From Intrasporangiaceae bacterium (GTDB lineage Bacteria; Actinomycetota; Actinomycetes; Actinomycetales; Dermatophilaceae): a stretch of 64,000 bases of DNA. Both the position numbers and the translations under genes were made by a program. Position 1 is the first letter of the stretch, and each line of letters begins with the position of its first letter. Below, piece after piece: positions 17,192 to 26,350 of this stretch. The notes below the pieces were generated by a model. It searched no databases and was not told the DNA's origin. It saw only the letters and a list, made by a program, of their open reading frames with translations. The stretch is taken from assembly GCA_021324575.1 (NCBI GenBank), contig JAJPIW010000013.1, forward strand, positions 42,501 through 106,500. Reading direction: 5' to 3'.

Positions 17192-17527
17192 ATGAATGCT
17201 AGTGACCCCTCGGAGGCCGGAGCAGCGAGTTCGGCCAACCCCGGCAAGACGCCGCCCGGGCACCTTGTCGTCCAGGTTTACGACGAGGACGCGGGTGGCC
17301 CGCCGTTCACGATCGACGGTGGCCCCGGGGAGAAGGTGGCCAAGATGGTCGAGGCCGTCTACGCGAAGCTCAAGCGCGACCCCAACCCCGAGGACCGGCT
17401 CACCTGTCTCGCCACCGGTGAGGACGTCCGCCAGTACGGCGACCTCCACCTGCGTGAGTACGCGTCGGGCAGATGCAGTGACCTTGTCTGGACGTTCGTC
17501 CGCGACACCGGCGGTGCCGGTGAGTGA
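17192..17527 (+). CDS. Ubiquitin-like (beta-grasp) modifier protein
   Basis: The 111-residue protein is proposed as the modifier of the adjacent E1-E2-JAB enzymes. After a flexible first 24 residues the strand/helix order fits a beta-grasp fold: strand HLVVQVYD, strand PFTIDGG, helix KVAKMVEAVYAKLKRD, strand RLTCLATGED, and last strand DLVWTFVRD. It ends with a di-glycine (G107-G108) followed by A-G-E, like ubiquitin precursors that need trimming. The fold is read by eye and resembles small bacterial families such as DUF2604; identity to ubiquitin is low. A strong AAGGAG precedes the ATG. It is the first gene of a tightly packed operon, and its stop region overlaps the next start. Confidence 0.7.
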   Translation: MNASDPSEAGAASSANPGKTPPGHLVVQVYDEDAGGPPFTIDGGPGEKVAKMVEAVYAKLKRDPNPEDRLTCLATGEDVRQYGDLHLREYASGRCSDLVWTFVRDTGGAGE

Positions 17528-18092
17528 CCCCGTCCCGGTCGACCCCGAGGTTGCGGCCGCACTGCTGCGGTCGCACCTCGGGGACTTCTTCGCGAACTCC
17601 CCCAGGGTTCGCGACGGAGCCGGCTGGGCGTACGAGATCACCGAGAACCCGCTGGTCGGGATTGTGAAGATCCCAGCCCGGGTCGACGAGGGCCGCGACC
17701 CGGACATGTACACGCTGCGCCTCGACGCGACCTACTACGACACCTGGCCGGTCTCTGTCACGTTCGTCGAAGCTCGTGAAGGTGCTTGGCGTCGCGCACG
17801 CATCGGCGCGCCGGCGTTCCCCCACTTACGCGGATCCCCGGGCGCACCAGCAGGCGACGGGGTCGGGTTCCAGTTCGCCCTGCACGACGACTACACCTGG
17901 CCGGACCAGCACACTGATCAACTGATCTGCTTCTCGTACAACCTCGGGTACTACACCTCCGGCCATGTCCCCAACGACGGCCAGAGGTGGCGACCCAACC
18001 AGGACCGCCTCGACGCCACGCTCAGTCGCATCCATAGGGCGCTGACCAGCCCGGCGTACCTGGGCCCTTCCGCTGAGGCAGACGCCGCGTGA
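17520..18092 (+). CDS. E2-like conjugating-enzyme (UBC-fold) protein
   Basis: The 190-residue protein lies between the ubiquitin-like and JAB genes, where an E2 is expected. It fits a UBC-like order: helix (EVAAALLRSHLGDFF), strands including YTLRLDATYYDTWPVSVTFV, the FPHLRG segment with H102 where E2 proteins carry their HPN-type loop, the QLICFSYNLGYY strand with C137 as candidate catalytic cysteine, and a C-terminal helix LDATLSRIHRALTSP. The start GTG 17520 overlaps the end of the upstream gene by 8 bases, which implies translational coupling. A canonical HPN motif is absent, as in many bacterial E2s, so the enzymatic role is inferred from context and the cysteine position. Confidence 0.6.
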   Translation: MSDPVPVDPEVAAALLRSHLGDFFANSPRVRDGAGWAYEITENPLVGIVKIPARVDEGRDPDMYTLRLDATYYDTWPVSVTFVEAREGAWRRARIGAPAFPHLRGSPGAPAGDGVGFQFALHDDYTWPDQHTDQLICFSYNLGYYTSGHVPNDGQRWRPNQDRLDATLSRIHRALTSPAYLGPSAEADAA

Positions 18093-18691
18093 AAACCGAG
18101 GTCCGGATCCCCGAGGCGTTGTGGGAGCAGGTCCTCGACCTGTTCGCCGCGCACGAACCGGGGGTCGAGCGCGTCGCCTACCTCGATGGCTATCGACTCG
18201 ACGAAGCCGGATACCCAGGCGTCACCCCTGATGACCAGGTCTTCGTCGCAGTAGCCGTCGTGGTGCCCGACGCGATTCTGCGCCCGCGGAACTACGTCGT
18301 CCCGGTCGAGGCCGTCAGCCAAGCCGGCCAGCACCTGCGCAAGTTGCGTATGACCAGGGTCGCGCAGGTCCACAGCCACGGGAACGACTGGGTCGAGCAC
18401 TCGCCAACCGACGACGACCGTGCGTACAGCCAGCGGCCCGGCGCCCTGTCAATCGTCGTGCCCTACCACGGCAAGAACCGGCCGGTGGTGGCCGAATGCG
18501 GAGTCCACCTGTGCACCGAGGACGGCTGGCGGCGCGTCCCCCCGAACACTGTCATCACCATCGTCCCCTCGGTCCTCGATCACAGGAGCTCACCATGGAC
18601 CTCACAGATGCCACCGACTGGCGGCACCTTCTCCCGATTCCTGGCGTGGCTAGGGACCGCGTGGAGCCGTCTCGACCGCTCCGGGTCGTAG
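18089..18691 (+). CDS. JAB/JAMM-domain isopeptidase (Mov34/MPN family)
   Basis: The 200-residue protein carries a complete JAMM zinc-protease motif. Glutamate E27 is in GVERVAYLDG, H95-S-H97 in VAQVHSHGNDW, S105 in HSPTDDD and D108 completes HxHx(7)SxxD. Such enzymes cut after the terminal glycine of ubiquitin-like proteins, here plausibly both to mature the upstream modifier by removing A-G-E and to reverse its conjugation. The GTG start overlaps the preceding stop by 4 bases. Its last 97 bases overlap the E1 gene in another frame, so the Pro/Ser/Trp-rich C-terminal 30 residues may be a late addition. No signal peptide is seen, so it acts in the cytoplasm. Confidence 0.85.
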   Translation: MKTEVRIPEALWEQVLDLFAAHEPGVERVAYLDGYRLDEAGYPGVTPDDQVFVAVAVVVPDAILRPRNYVVPVEAVSQAGQHLRKLRMTRVAQVHSHGNDWVEHSPTDDDRAYSQRPGALSIVVPYHGKNRPVVAECGVHLCTEDGWRRVPPNTVITIVPSVLDHRSSPWTSQMPPTGGTFSRFLAWLGTAWSRLDRSGS

Positions 18692-20136
18692 TCGCCGTCG
18701 GTCCCGACCTTGCCGGACTGCCCGGCGCCCAGCACCTAGCATGGTTGCTCGTCACGCTCTTGACGAGATCCACGAACTCGGTCATCGCGACCGTCGGCAT
18801 CGACGTTCCCAACGTGGCTCTGCACCCCGGTGTCGACCCTGGGGAGCCGGATGGCAACCGGCTGCTGGCCGAGGCGCTCATAGCGGCTGCGGAGCACTTC
18901 GGGCCCGAGGCCGCTCCCGTCGTTGAGGCTTCGTCAGCTGGCGAAGTCGACCTTGTGCTCCGGATCGGTGCTGAGGACGCCGGTCGGTGGGGTGACGCCC
19001 AGGTCGTGCACGTGTCGGCGACCGCGTGGACCGGCGCCGTCGCACCCAACCCGGCGGACCTATTCCCCGCTGACCTAGCAACCGATGTCCCGTTTGGCCC
19101 ATACGTCGCAGCATGCCTGGCGGCTGGACAGGCGTTCATGTTCGGCCGCGTGCGCGACCACCAGATCCCGACTATCGCGCTGAACGCCTGGACCCTGAGC
19201 CAAGCCACCACCGACCCGGCCGCCACCGCCGCAGTCGACCCGGGCGCTCCGAGCGTAGCGCTGGACCACGTCCTCGCCGGAGCCGGCGCCGTCGGCTCCG
19301 CACTGCTCCTCACACTCTGGGCTTACGCGAACGCCAGCGGCACCATCCGCGCTGCGGATGCAGACCAACGCGGCGTCGACGACACAAACCTGCAGCGGTG
19401 TGTGCCGTTCTGGTGGACCGACCGCAACCACCCGAAGGCACAGACTGCAGCCAACCGGCTCAGCGGCCGCCACGGCCTGTTCATCATGCCGACGAACGGC
19501 CGCGCCGAGAACCTCGTCAGCAAGGACACCCATCTGATCAGTGCCGTCGACGTTCCCGAGGCCCGGGAAGCACTTCAGGACCAGTACCCGGCCTCGATCG
19601 TCCAGGCCTCCACTTCCGGACTCCGGATGGAGATGCTGCGGGTCGATCCGACAATCCCTACCGCGTGCATCCGCTGCTTCAATCAGCCCCGAACGACAAC
19701 CCCCGACGACGAGGTCCGCGCGCTGGTCGAGGGTATGGACGAGGCCACCCTGGCCGAACACGCGGCCGCGGTAGGAGCCACGGTCGACGTCGTGCGGCTG
19801 TGGGGCCGAGCTGGCGGGTGCGGCAGTGTCGGTGACGCGCTGATGGACCGGATGCGTCCCTCGGACGGGGCCAATGCCCAGTTCTCCGTCGGGTTTGCCT
19901 CGGTCCTGGCTGGTGTCCTACTTGCCGCGCAGGTCCTTAAGGACGCCATCCGGCGCGAAGCTGACCCGGGTGTTGTCGGAGACGTCGGACTGGTCGGCGC
20001 GCAGGCCAGATTCGTGACCAACCTGCTTGACCCGATCAACGCTGTAGCTGGGGTCCGGCGCTACGGCCGCGACACTTCATGTCCCGCTTGCGAAGGAATC
20101 CGCGCAGCGGTTTGGCGCGGACGCTGGACCGGATGA
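18595..20136 (+). CDS. E1-like ThiF-fold activating enzyme
   Basis: The 513-residue protein has an N-terminal Rossmann-like region of about 210 residues with no nucleotide loop, and then a ThiF/E1 adenylation domain. Visible are the ATP loop AGAGAVGS (228-235), an acidic strand end AADADQ near 253, NLQR with R268, and HPKAQTAA with K281. These match the E1 residues that bind ATP and adenylate the C-terminal glycine of a modifier. Cysteine pairs C358/C361 (CIRC) and C496/C499 (CPAC) probably form the structural zinc site. C409 in RAGGCGSVGD is a candidate thioester cysteine. The ATG follows AGGAG and overlaps the JAB gene by 97 bases. It is the last gene of the operon. Confidence 0.85.
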   Translation: MDLTDATDWRHLLPIPGVARDRVEPSRPLRVVVAVGPDLAGLPGAQHLAWLLVTLLTRSTNSVIATVGIDVPNVALHPGVDPGEPDGNRLLAEALIAAAEHFGPEAAPVVEASSAGEVDLVLRIGAEDAGRWGDAQVVHVSATAWTGAVAPNPADLFPADLATDVPFGPYVAACLAAGQAFMFGRVRDHQIPTIALNAWTLSQATTDPAATAAVDPGAPSVALDHVLAGAGAVGSALLLTLWAYANASGTIRAADADQRGVDDTNLQRCVPFWWTDRNHPKAQTAANRLSGRHGLFIMPTNGRAENLVSKDTHLISAVDVPEAREALQDQYPASIVQASTSGLRMEMLRVDPTIPTACIRCFNQPRTTTPDDEVRALVEGMDEATLAEHAAAVGATVDVVRLWGRAGGCGSVGDALMDRMRPSDGANAQFSVGFASVLAGVLLAAQVLKDAIRREADPGVVGDVGLVGAQARFVTNLLDPINAVAGVRRYGRDTSCPACEGIRAAVWRGRWTG

Positions 20137-20268
20137 CGGTCTTGGACCGGCACACAAGGGCGATTCCGGTCTGGTTGTGAGTGGAGGGCGACCACGTCTA
20201 TCTGGGCGGTGTGGGGCGCATCGCTGGACAGCAGGAGCAGCCCGGCAACTGCGACGGCGCTGGCCTTA

Positions 20269-23200
20269 TCAAGGGCGCTGCATCTGCTGCGGACGCGGAG
20301 TCCGCGTTCCGGGCCTGCGGCGCTCTTGCGCCTGCGCGGCCCTAGAAGGTTGGTCCGCCATTGGGCTCCGTGGGGCTGCCGCGATGTCCAGCGGTAGGGC
20401 GGCGACGAGTCGGTATCGCAGGTCCTGGGCGGGCACGTCCGATAGCGGTTCGTTCTCGACGAGCCGTCGCACGGTGGCCGCCATGTCGTGGCCGTCCTGG
20501 TGGGCCAGCTGCATTATGGCGGCAAGGGCCGGCCAGTCGGCTTCGGAGGCAAGTCGAGGATCGATTTCCAATGCCAGCGCTGCCCAGCGGTGGACGGGGG
20601 TCGCCGGGAGGGCAGCCGCCAGCCGAGCCTTGACGTCCGAGACCTCTTCGAGTCGGGCCCGGGCCGCGGCCCGTGGGTCGCGGTTCCACGCTTGGACGCT
20701 GGCGGCTAGGCGGGCTCGGGCTTGGGCTGGGGAGCACCGCAGTCGTTCCGCAACCGTGTCGAGGTGGGTGGTCCAGTGCTTTGCGGGCCTGGCCGCGAGG
20801 ACCTGAGCAGCGTCCTTCAGGGCAGCCGCGCCGGTCAGGTTGGTGAGCCGCTCCTCGAGCAGGAGGTCGCCGAGTGGCCGTGCGGTGGCCATTGCTCGCT
20901 CGAGGGCGGGAGCGCCATCCCGGTTGAGCACGTCGGCTGGGTCCAGCCCGTCGGGGAAGGTGGCCGCGGTTGGGTCGAGGGCGTGCTGGGTGAGGAGCCA
21001 GTAGTCCCGTTCGGCGGCGACCCGTCCGGGCAGGTCGGCGTCGGTGGCGACGATGAGCGGGCGGCCGAGGCTGGCGATCTGGCTGGCCTGTTCGTCGGTG
21101 AGTGACGTACCCAGGGGGGCGATCCCGAGATAGCTCCCGCGGGTGGCGATGGTGACGGCCCACGCATCCAGCGGACCTTCGACGAGGACAAGTGTCGTGT
21201 CGGCGGTGTCCAGTTCGGGCACGAGGCCGAACACCTGAGCGCCCTTGTGGAACAGAGGGGTGTCGGCGGTGTTGAGGTACTTGGGTCCGGCATTGTCGTC
21301 CTCGCCCAGGTCAGGGTTTCGTCGGGCCACAAACCCGAGCACCTGGCTCTCGTGCACGAGCGGCATGACGGCGCGGTCGCGGAATCGGTCGATGAGCCGA
21401 CCCGTGCGTGCGGGGGTGGCGACTCCCGCCTGGGTCATTTCCTCCTCGGACACGCCGAGGCCCTTGAGGTGGGTGACCAGGTTGGTCCATCCGGCGGGGG
21501 CGTAGCCCGGCCGCAGGCCCGGCGTCCGCGCGGGATCCTGTCCAAGTCGTTGCGCCAGATACCCCTGCGCCCAGCTGCCTTCGTACTGGTCGCAGTAGAA
21601 GTCGAGCGCCAGTTGGTTCACCTCGAGCATCCGTGCCGCCGGCACGGGCGCGAAGTCGAGCTCCGCGGCCCGGCCCACCTGCAGCTCAATCTCGGCGTCG
21701 CTCAGCCGCAGCGGGCCCATGACCGATCGCTCGAGGGCCGCCAGCTGCAGCTGCGCGCCGACGGTGAGTTCCGTCTGGTCAACCAGAGCCTGGTCCTCGA
21801 GCTCGGCGTCCAACAGCTCCGGCGACAGGGTTGCCCTGTGCGCGGGTTCGAGGTCGGCGTCGAGCACGGCCGCTGCCTCCCACACCTCGGGTGCCATCGG
21901 GTGCGGCGCATCCGGGGCCGGGTCGATGTCCCATATGTCGGCGGGGGCGTCGTCGTCGGGGTGGGGGATGTTGATGTCCTCATCCGAGGGGGGCGGGTCA
22001 GTCAGCACGGACAGGCGCCAGACCAGGGCCTGTGCGGGGTCGACGTCGCTGTCGTCGACGACCGCGACGTCCATCAGGTCCTCCAGTGACCAGCCGCGCT
22101 GCAGCGCGTGATCGACGGTGCTGACCAGCGCCGGCCACCAGCTGCTGCTCTGCATCTGCTCGACACCGGCCGGCCCGATCTTGGCTGCCAAAGCGGGCGC
22201 CCAGTCGGAGCTGAGGGTGTGGCTGCGGTCGATCGCTTGGGCTACTGCTGGGGCCAAATGCCGGCTCAGCCGCCACCACAGTGCGGCGGCTGCGTGGTCG
22301 TCCGGTAGCGGGCCCCTGTGCAGGGCACCGGCCAGCATCTGTCGGGTGGGCAGGCCGGCCCGGGACATGGCGGCGAGCCGTTCGGCCAGCAGCGGGGCGA
22401 AGTCGTCGGCGGAGGCTGCCGGCGCGGTGCGACGCATAAGGTCACCCCATTCCTGCAGGGCTGGGCTGCGGTCGCCCACGACGGCAGTGTTCAGTCTCTG
22501 CTGCCACCGCGCCGGGGCTTTCTGCAGCTGGGGTGCGCCGGTGGGTCTGCGGTCTTCCTCGTTCACCTGCATGGCGGCGCGCCAGATGGCGACGTCGCCG
22601 AGCGTGGCCGGGTCCGGGCGCGCTGCGCCTTGCCGTGCCCAGGCCGGCGTCGGCGCGGACTGGGCTCCGGTCCTGACCTGGGCGGCGAGGTCGGTCACCA
22701 GCTCGGCGCGCTGACGCAGGTAGGGCCCCCACTGCGGGTGCTGGGCCAGGCGTGCGGGGATGGCTGGGATCCACGGCAGGGGGCCGGGTCCGGCGTTGCG
22801 GAGGCCGGTGTCATCCAACCGCCAGTCCAGCACGGCGGCGTGGTCGCCGGCGGTGTCCAGCTCGCGACCATCGGCGGCCTGGGCCAAGGCTTGCGCCGGG
22901 TCGGGCCCGGCCGCGGCGAGCAGGATCAGGTGGGCGCGAAGCGTGGGCCACGCGGCCTCGTCGGACAACCCGGGGGCGACGGTCTCCGCGGCCCGCTCAA
23001 GGCCCTCGAGGGTGCCGCGGTCGAGCAGATCCTCGGCGGCGACGTACAGCGCGTCGGTGTAGCGGGTCGCAGCTTGGCCGAGCTGCACCGCGGGGTCCGC
23101 CGCTTGGCGGCGCATGGTGGTTGCGGAGACGGGGGAGTCGTCTCGGGCCAGGACGCGCTCGAGCAGATCGGTCGCGGTCGGGGGGGCGATGCTGTCCGGG

Positions 23201-26112
23201 CGGATGGCGTTGTGCGGATCCCCGTCGCTGACGACCTCCAGGTACACGTGGTTAGCCAGGCGGCCGCGGGTCAGCATCGTGTACAGCTGCTGGCGGGACT
23301 CGCCCCCGGTGGCTAGCCCATGGACGGTGTCGACGGACACGCCTTGGGCGCCGTGCACCGTGGTGGCGTAGCCGAGCTCGGTCGAGGTGGCCACGTACTC
23401 GGCGGGGAGCTCGATCACCCGTCCGCTGCGGGTGTGCTGCACCGTGAGGGAACCCCGAGCAGTGGCCGCGGGGTCGACGTCCAGCACGGTCCACCGGTCG
23501 CCGTTCTTGACCCAGTCTGACCCGCTGATCCGGAGCCGCCGGTCGTTGGCGCGGGTGATGACCAGGTCCCCCACGGAGGCCTGGTTGCCATCGGCCAGCC
23601 GCACACTTCGGGCAGTTCCGGTGGGGCCGGCTGTCTGCTGGAGCCGGTGCTCGCGGGCCCGCTGGTTCAGGTCGGAGACCAGGTCGCGGGTGGGTGCCAG
23701 CATGATCGCGTCGAGTCCGGCGGCCCGATCGGCCTGCCACGCGTCGAAGACGTCCTTGGTCATGGTGGCGAGGTCGCCGACGTGGACACGGTGGTTGTCC
23801 AGGTAGAACCCGAGTGCGTCGGTCAAGCCTTCGCGCAGCGCCAGCGAGGCAGCTCCTTCCGCGCGGTCGGCGAACCGTATGAGCTCGGTGAGCCGCAGGG
23901 CACCGTAGGTGGCGTCCAGGTCGCGCAGCACACCGCCGGCGCCGATCGCCGCGAGCTGCTGGTCATCGCCGATGAGGCGGACGCTTGCGCCCCGTGCGGT
24001 GATCCAGTCCACGGCTGCATCCAGCGAGAGCGTGTCAGCCATGCCGGCCTCGTCAATCACCACCAGCGTGTCGGCCCCGATCTGGGTGGCCCAGTCGGGC
24101 AGGTCGCCGTTGGCGAGGTGGTGGGTGAGCTTGGCGAGGGTGTCGGTGCGCACGGCCCCGTTCGTGTCGATCTGGTCGCGCAGGACCGCGGCCGCGGCGG
24201 CCGACGGGGCCAGGCCGATGAGGGTCCCACCGCCGTTCTCCCATGCCCTGGCCAGCGCCCGCATCGCCGTGGTCTTGCCCGCTCCGGCGGGGGCGATCGC
24301 CAGCTGCAGTCGAGCACCGGAGGTGGCCATGCCGCGCACCAAGGCGACCTGCCCGGCGTTGAGGGTGACCCCGTTGGCCGCGGTTTCCAGCAGCGCAAGG
24401 TCGACGGCCTCGGTACCGACCGTGCGGCCGTCGACCTGCGCCGCTGCGGTGACCAGGCGTTGCTCGGCGGCGAGCACCCGGGCCGAGGTGTAGTGCTCGG
24501 CGCCGTGCATGGTGTAGACGCTTTCGTCGTCGCGCCGACGTAGCTGCGCCGGCTCTGCCACCCCATCGCTATCGCGGGAAAGGGGCACGGAGTGCTGGGC
24601 GAGCGCCTCGTCGATCAGCAGGTCCACTACGCAGTCCACGTCACTCATCGCCAGGTCGGCGGCTCGGGCTTGGCGCAGCGCTTCGGCCCGGATGTGCCAC
24701 ACCTGCCACGTGCTGCGGCGGGCTTCGAGGGTGGTCACGATCCGTTCGGCGGTGTCTTTCATCCAGGCAGCGTCGACCCCGGTTGCCGCTGCGGGCGGCG
24801 TCGCCGTCGCCGCCCGCACCATGGAGGCGATGGCGGCCTCGTCGCCGAGGACCTCGACCGCCTGCTGGTGCCACGACTGCCGTTGCTCGGCGAGGCTGCG
24901 TGGTTGGTGCTTGGCCTCGCGGGTCTCCAACGTTGCCTGCTGGGCCAGCTGGATCGACTCGACCTCGGTGGGCGGGCGCCCGTGGGCGGTCTGGAACTGC
25001 TGGGCGAGCACGGCGCGGCGCGCCTGGATGCTGGCCCGGCGGGCCGACCAGCGTTCGTTCAGCCGAGGGTCGACCCCGACGACTTCGCGTACGGGGCGTT
25101 TGCGGGCATCGGGGTTGGGGCGCTCCTCGAAACGCAGGCCGAGGTCGGCGCGCAGGTGCTTTTCCAGGGAGGTGTTGTACTGCTCGGATGCGGACACGTT
25201 GGCCTTGAACAGCACGCGTCCGTCGATGCTGAGCCACCGGCCGGCGCCTCCTGGATCGATGGTCTGCACCTTGTTCGCCACCGCGACGTGGGTGTGCAGG
25301 TCCGGGTCGCCGGCGCGGGAATCGCGGTGCGTGAAGGCGGTGGCCACGAGGCCCTGGACGTTGACCTGACGGACCCCGTTGGTGCCCAACCTTGTGTACA
25401 AGGCGTGCTCTTCCAGGAACGACAGCGCGTCCTTCACCGCGGCCTGGTGTGCCCGTTCGATGCGTGCCGCCGTGGCGGGATCGGCGATGGCCCATAGGGC
25501 GCTGACGCTCTTGACGGGGGAGAAGGTCAGGTCGTAGCCGGCGACCGCAGTGGTGCGGGGGCGCGAGTGCTTGGCGATGGTGGCGGCGATCTCGCGTGCG
25601 TCGGCGGGGTCCCGGCCGTGCTCCGTGCGGAAGAACTCGACCGCGACTTCGGTGCGGATCCGGGCACGGTCTTCGACGGAGACGGCACCCTCCCGGGCGG
25701 CGCTGCCGACCGCGCCTCGGCTGATGTCCAGGCCGGCGATGCGCTGCGCGACCTCGAGTCGGAACGCGGACACATCGCGGGCGTAGACCTTGTACGGGAC
25801 GCCCAGCCGGGTGACGGCCTGGTAGTCCCGATTGGTTAGGTCGGGGCCCTGCAGCCGGTCACGTCGCTGCTGGGCGAGTGGGTGGTGACCGGAGCCGAAT
25901 AGCGCCTGCATCTGCTCGGCGGTGACCGCGTCTCCGGCCGACAGGCCGTCGATGCCGGCCATGCCGGAGCCGATCCACTGGCCCGGCGCTTCGCCTTTGG
26001 CGGCGTAGTAGCTGGCCAGGCCGGTGTGCCCTTTCTCGGTCACGTCCTGGGCGGCCACTTGACGCGTCAGGTAGTCGTACCCGCTGCCGGCCGTCAGCTT
26101 GTGGATCGACAT
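20269..26112 (-). CDS. MobF conjugative relaxase-helicase with C-terminal primase-like Toprim domain
   Basis: This 1,947-residue protein is a TrwC/TraI-type relaxase. The start MSIHKLTAGSGYDYLTRQV carries the catalytic tyrosines (Y14/Y16). FSPVKSVSALW and LHTHVAVANKV (about residue 270) give the histidine metal site that supports nicking at oriT. A superfamily 1 helicase follows, with Walker A APAGAGKTTA near 611, VVIDEAGMAD, and the late motif TVHGAQGVSVD. After a long helical linker, a DnaG-like part has PKYLNTADTPLFHKG, LVEGPLDAW near 1642 and VATDADLPGR near 1687. The protein should process and unwind plasmid DNA for transfer and may prime it in the recipient. I use ATG 26112 because family members start with an SIHKLT-type sequence. 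Confidence 0.95.
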   Translation of the reverse strand: MSIHKLTAGSGYDYLTRQVAAQDVTEKGHTGLASYYAAKGEAPGQWIGSGMAGIDGLSAGDAVTAEQMQALFGSGHHPLAQQRRDRLQGPDLTNRDYQAVTRLGVPYKVYARDVSAFRLEVAQRIAGLDISRGAVGSAAREGAVSVEDRARIRTEVAVEFFRTEHGRDPADAREIAATIAKHSRPRTTAVAGYDLTFSPVKSVSALWAIADPATAARIERAHQAAVKDALSFLEEHALYTRLGTNGVRQVNVQGLVATAFTHRDSRAGDPDLHTHVAVANKVQTIDPGGAGRWLSIDGRVLFKANVSASEQYNTSLEKHLRADLGLRFEERPNPDARKRPVREVVGVDPRLNERWSARRASIQARRAVLAQQFQTAHGRPPTEVESIQLAQQATLETREAKHQPRSLAEQRQSWHQQAVEVLGDEAAIASMVRAATATPPAAATGVDAAWMKDTAERIVTTLEARRSTWQVWHIRAEALRQARAADLAMSDVDCVVDLLIDEALAQHSVPLSRDSDGVAEPAQLRRRDDESVYTMHGAEHYTSARVLAAEQRLVTAAAQVDGRTVGTEAVDLALLETAANGVTLNAGQVALVRGMATSGARLQLAIAPAGAGKTTAMRALARAWENGGGTLIGLAPSAAAAAVLRDQIDTNGAVRTDTLAKLTHHLANGDLPDWATQIGADTLVVIDEAGMADTLSLDAAVDWITARGASVRLIGDDQQLAAIGAGGVLRDLDATYGALRLTELIRFADRAEGAASLALREGLTDALGFYLDNHRVHVGDLATMTKDVFDAWQADRAAGLDAIMLAPTRDLVSDLNQRAREHRLQQTAGPTGTARSVRLADGNQASVGDLVITRANDRRLRISGSDWVKNGDRWTVLDVDPAATARGSLTVQHTRSGRVIELPAEYVATSTELGYATTVHGAQGVSVDTVHGLATGGESRQQLYTMLTRGRLANHVYLEVVSDGDPHNAIRPDSIAPPTATDLLERVLARDDSPVSATTMRRQAADPAVQLGQAATRYTDALYVAAEDLLDRGTLEGLERAAETVAPGLSDEAAWPTLRAHLILLAAAGPDPAQALAQAADGRELDTAGDHAAVLDWRLDDTGLRNAGPGPLPWIPAIPARLAQHPQWGPYLRQRAELVTDLAAQVRTGAQSAPTPAWARQGAARPDPATLGDVAIWRAAMQVNEEDRRPTGAPQLQKAPARWQQRLNTAVVGDRSPALQEWGDLMRRTAPAASADDFAPLLAERLAAMSRAGLPTRQMLAGALHRGPLPDDHAAAALWWRLSRHLAPAVAQAIDRSHTLSSDWAPALAAKIGPAGVEQMQSSSWWPALVSTVDHALQRGWSLEDLMDVAVVDDSDVDPAQALVWRLSVLTDPPPSDEDINIPHPDDDAPADIWDIDPAPDAPHPMAPEVWEAAAVLDADLEPAHRATLSPELLDAELEDQALVDQTELTVGAQLQLAALERSVMGPLRLSDAEIELQVGRAAELDFAPVPAARMLEVNQLALDFYCDQYEGSWAQGYLAQRLGQDPARTPGLRPGYAPAGWTNLVTHLKGLGVSEEEMTQAGVATPARTGRLIDRFRDRAVMPLVHESQVLGFVARRNPDLGEDDNAGPKYLNTADTPLFHKGAQVFGLVPELDTADTTLVLVEGPLDAWAVTIATRGSYLGIAPLGTSLTDEQASQIASLGRPLIVATDADLPGRVAAERDYWLLTQHALDPTAATFPDGLDPADVLNRDGAPALERAMATARPLGDLLLEERLTNLTGAAALKDAAQVLAARPAKHWTTHLDTVAERLRCSPAQARARLAASVQAWNRDPRAAARARLEEVSDVKARLAAALPATPVHRWAALALEIDPRLASEADWPALAAIMQLAHQDGHDMAATVRRLVENEPLSDVPAQDLRYRLVAALPLDIAAAPRSPMADQPSRAAQAQERRRPGTRTPRPQQMQRP

Positions 26113-26350
26113 GGTCACACCTGTCGGAAGCCGGTCCGCCGGCGCTGGTGGACGGTGTTTGTGCGTTCAACGGCCGGGAATGCATGAGGTGTGTGGGACA
26201 TGGCGGTGGGCGGTTTCGGCTGGGGGTACGTCGTAGGCAGGGGAAGGGCGGTCGGGTGTGTGGGCGTTGGGTTGCGCTGGTTGTCCACTGGCGGAGCGGT
26301 TCGGGGCGTTCGTGGGTGGCAGGTTTCCGTGATTCAGAGAGGACAAGGCG

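Noticed and set aside
21247..25497. Several long plus-strand frames opposite the relaxase gene
   Set aside because: They lie fully within the minus-strand relaxase gene, and their translations are Gly/Val/Arg-rich shadows with no motifs.
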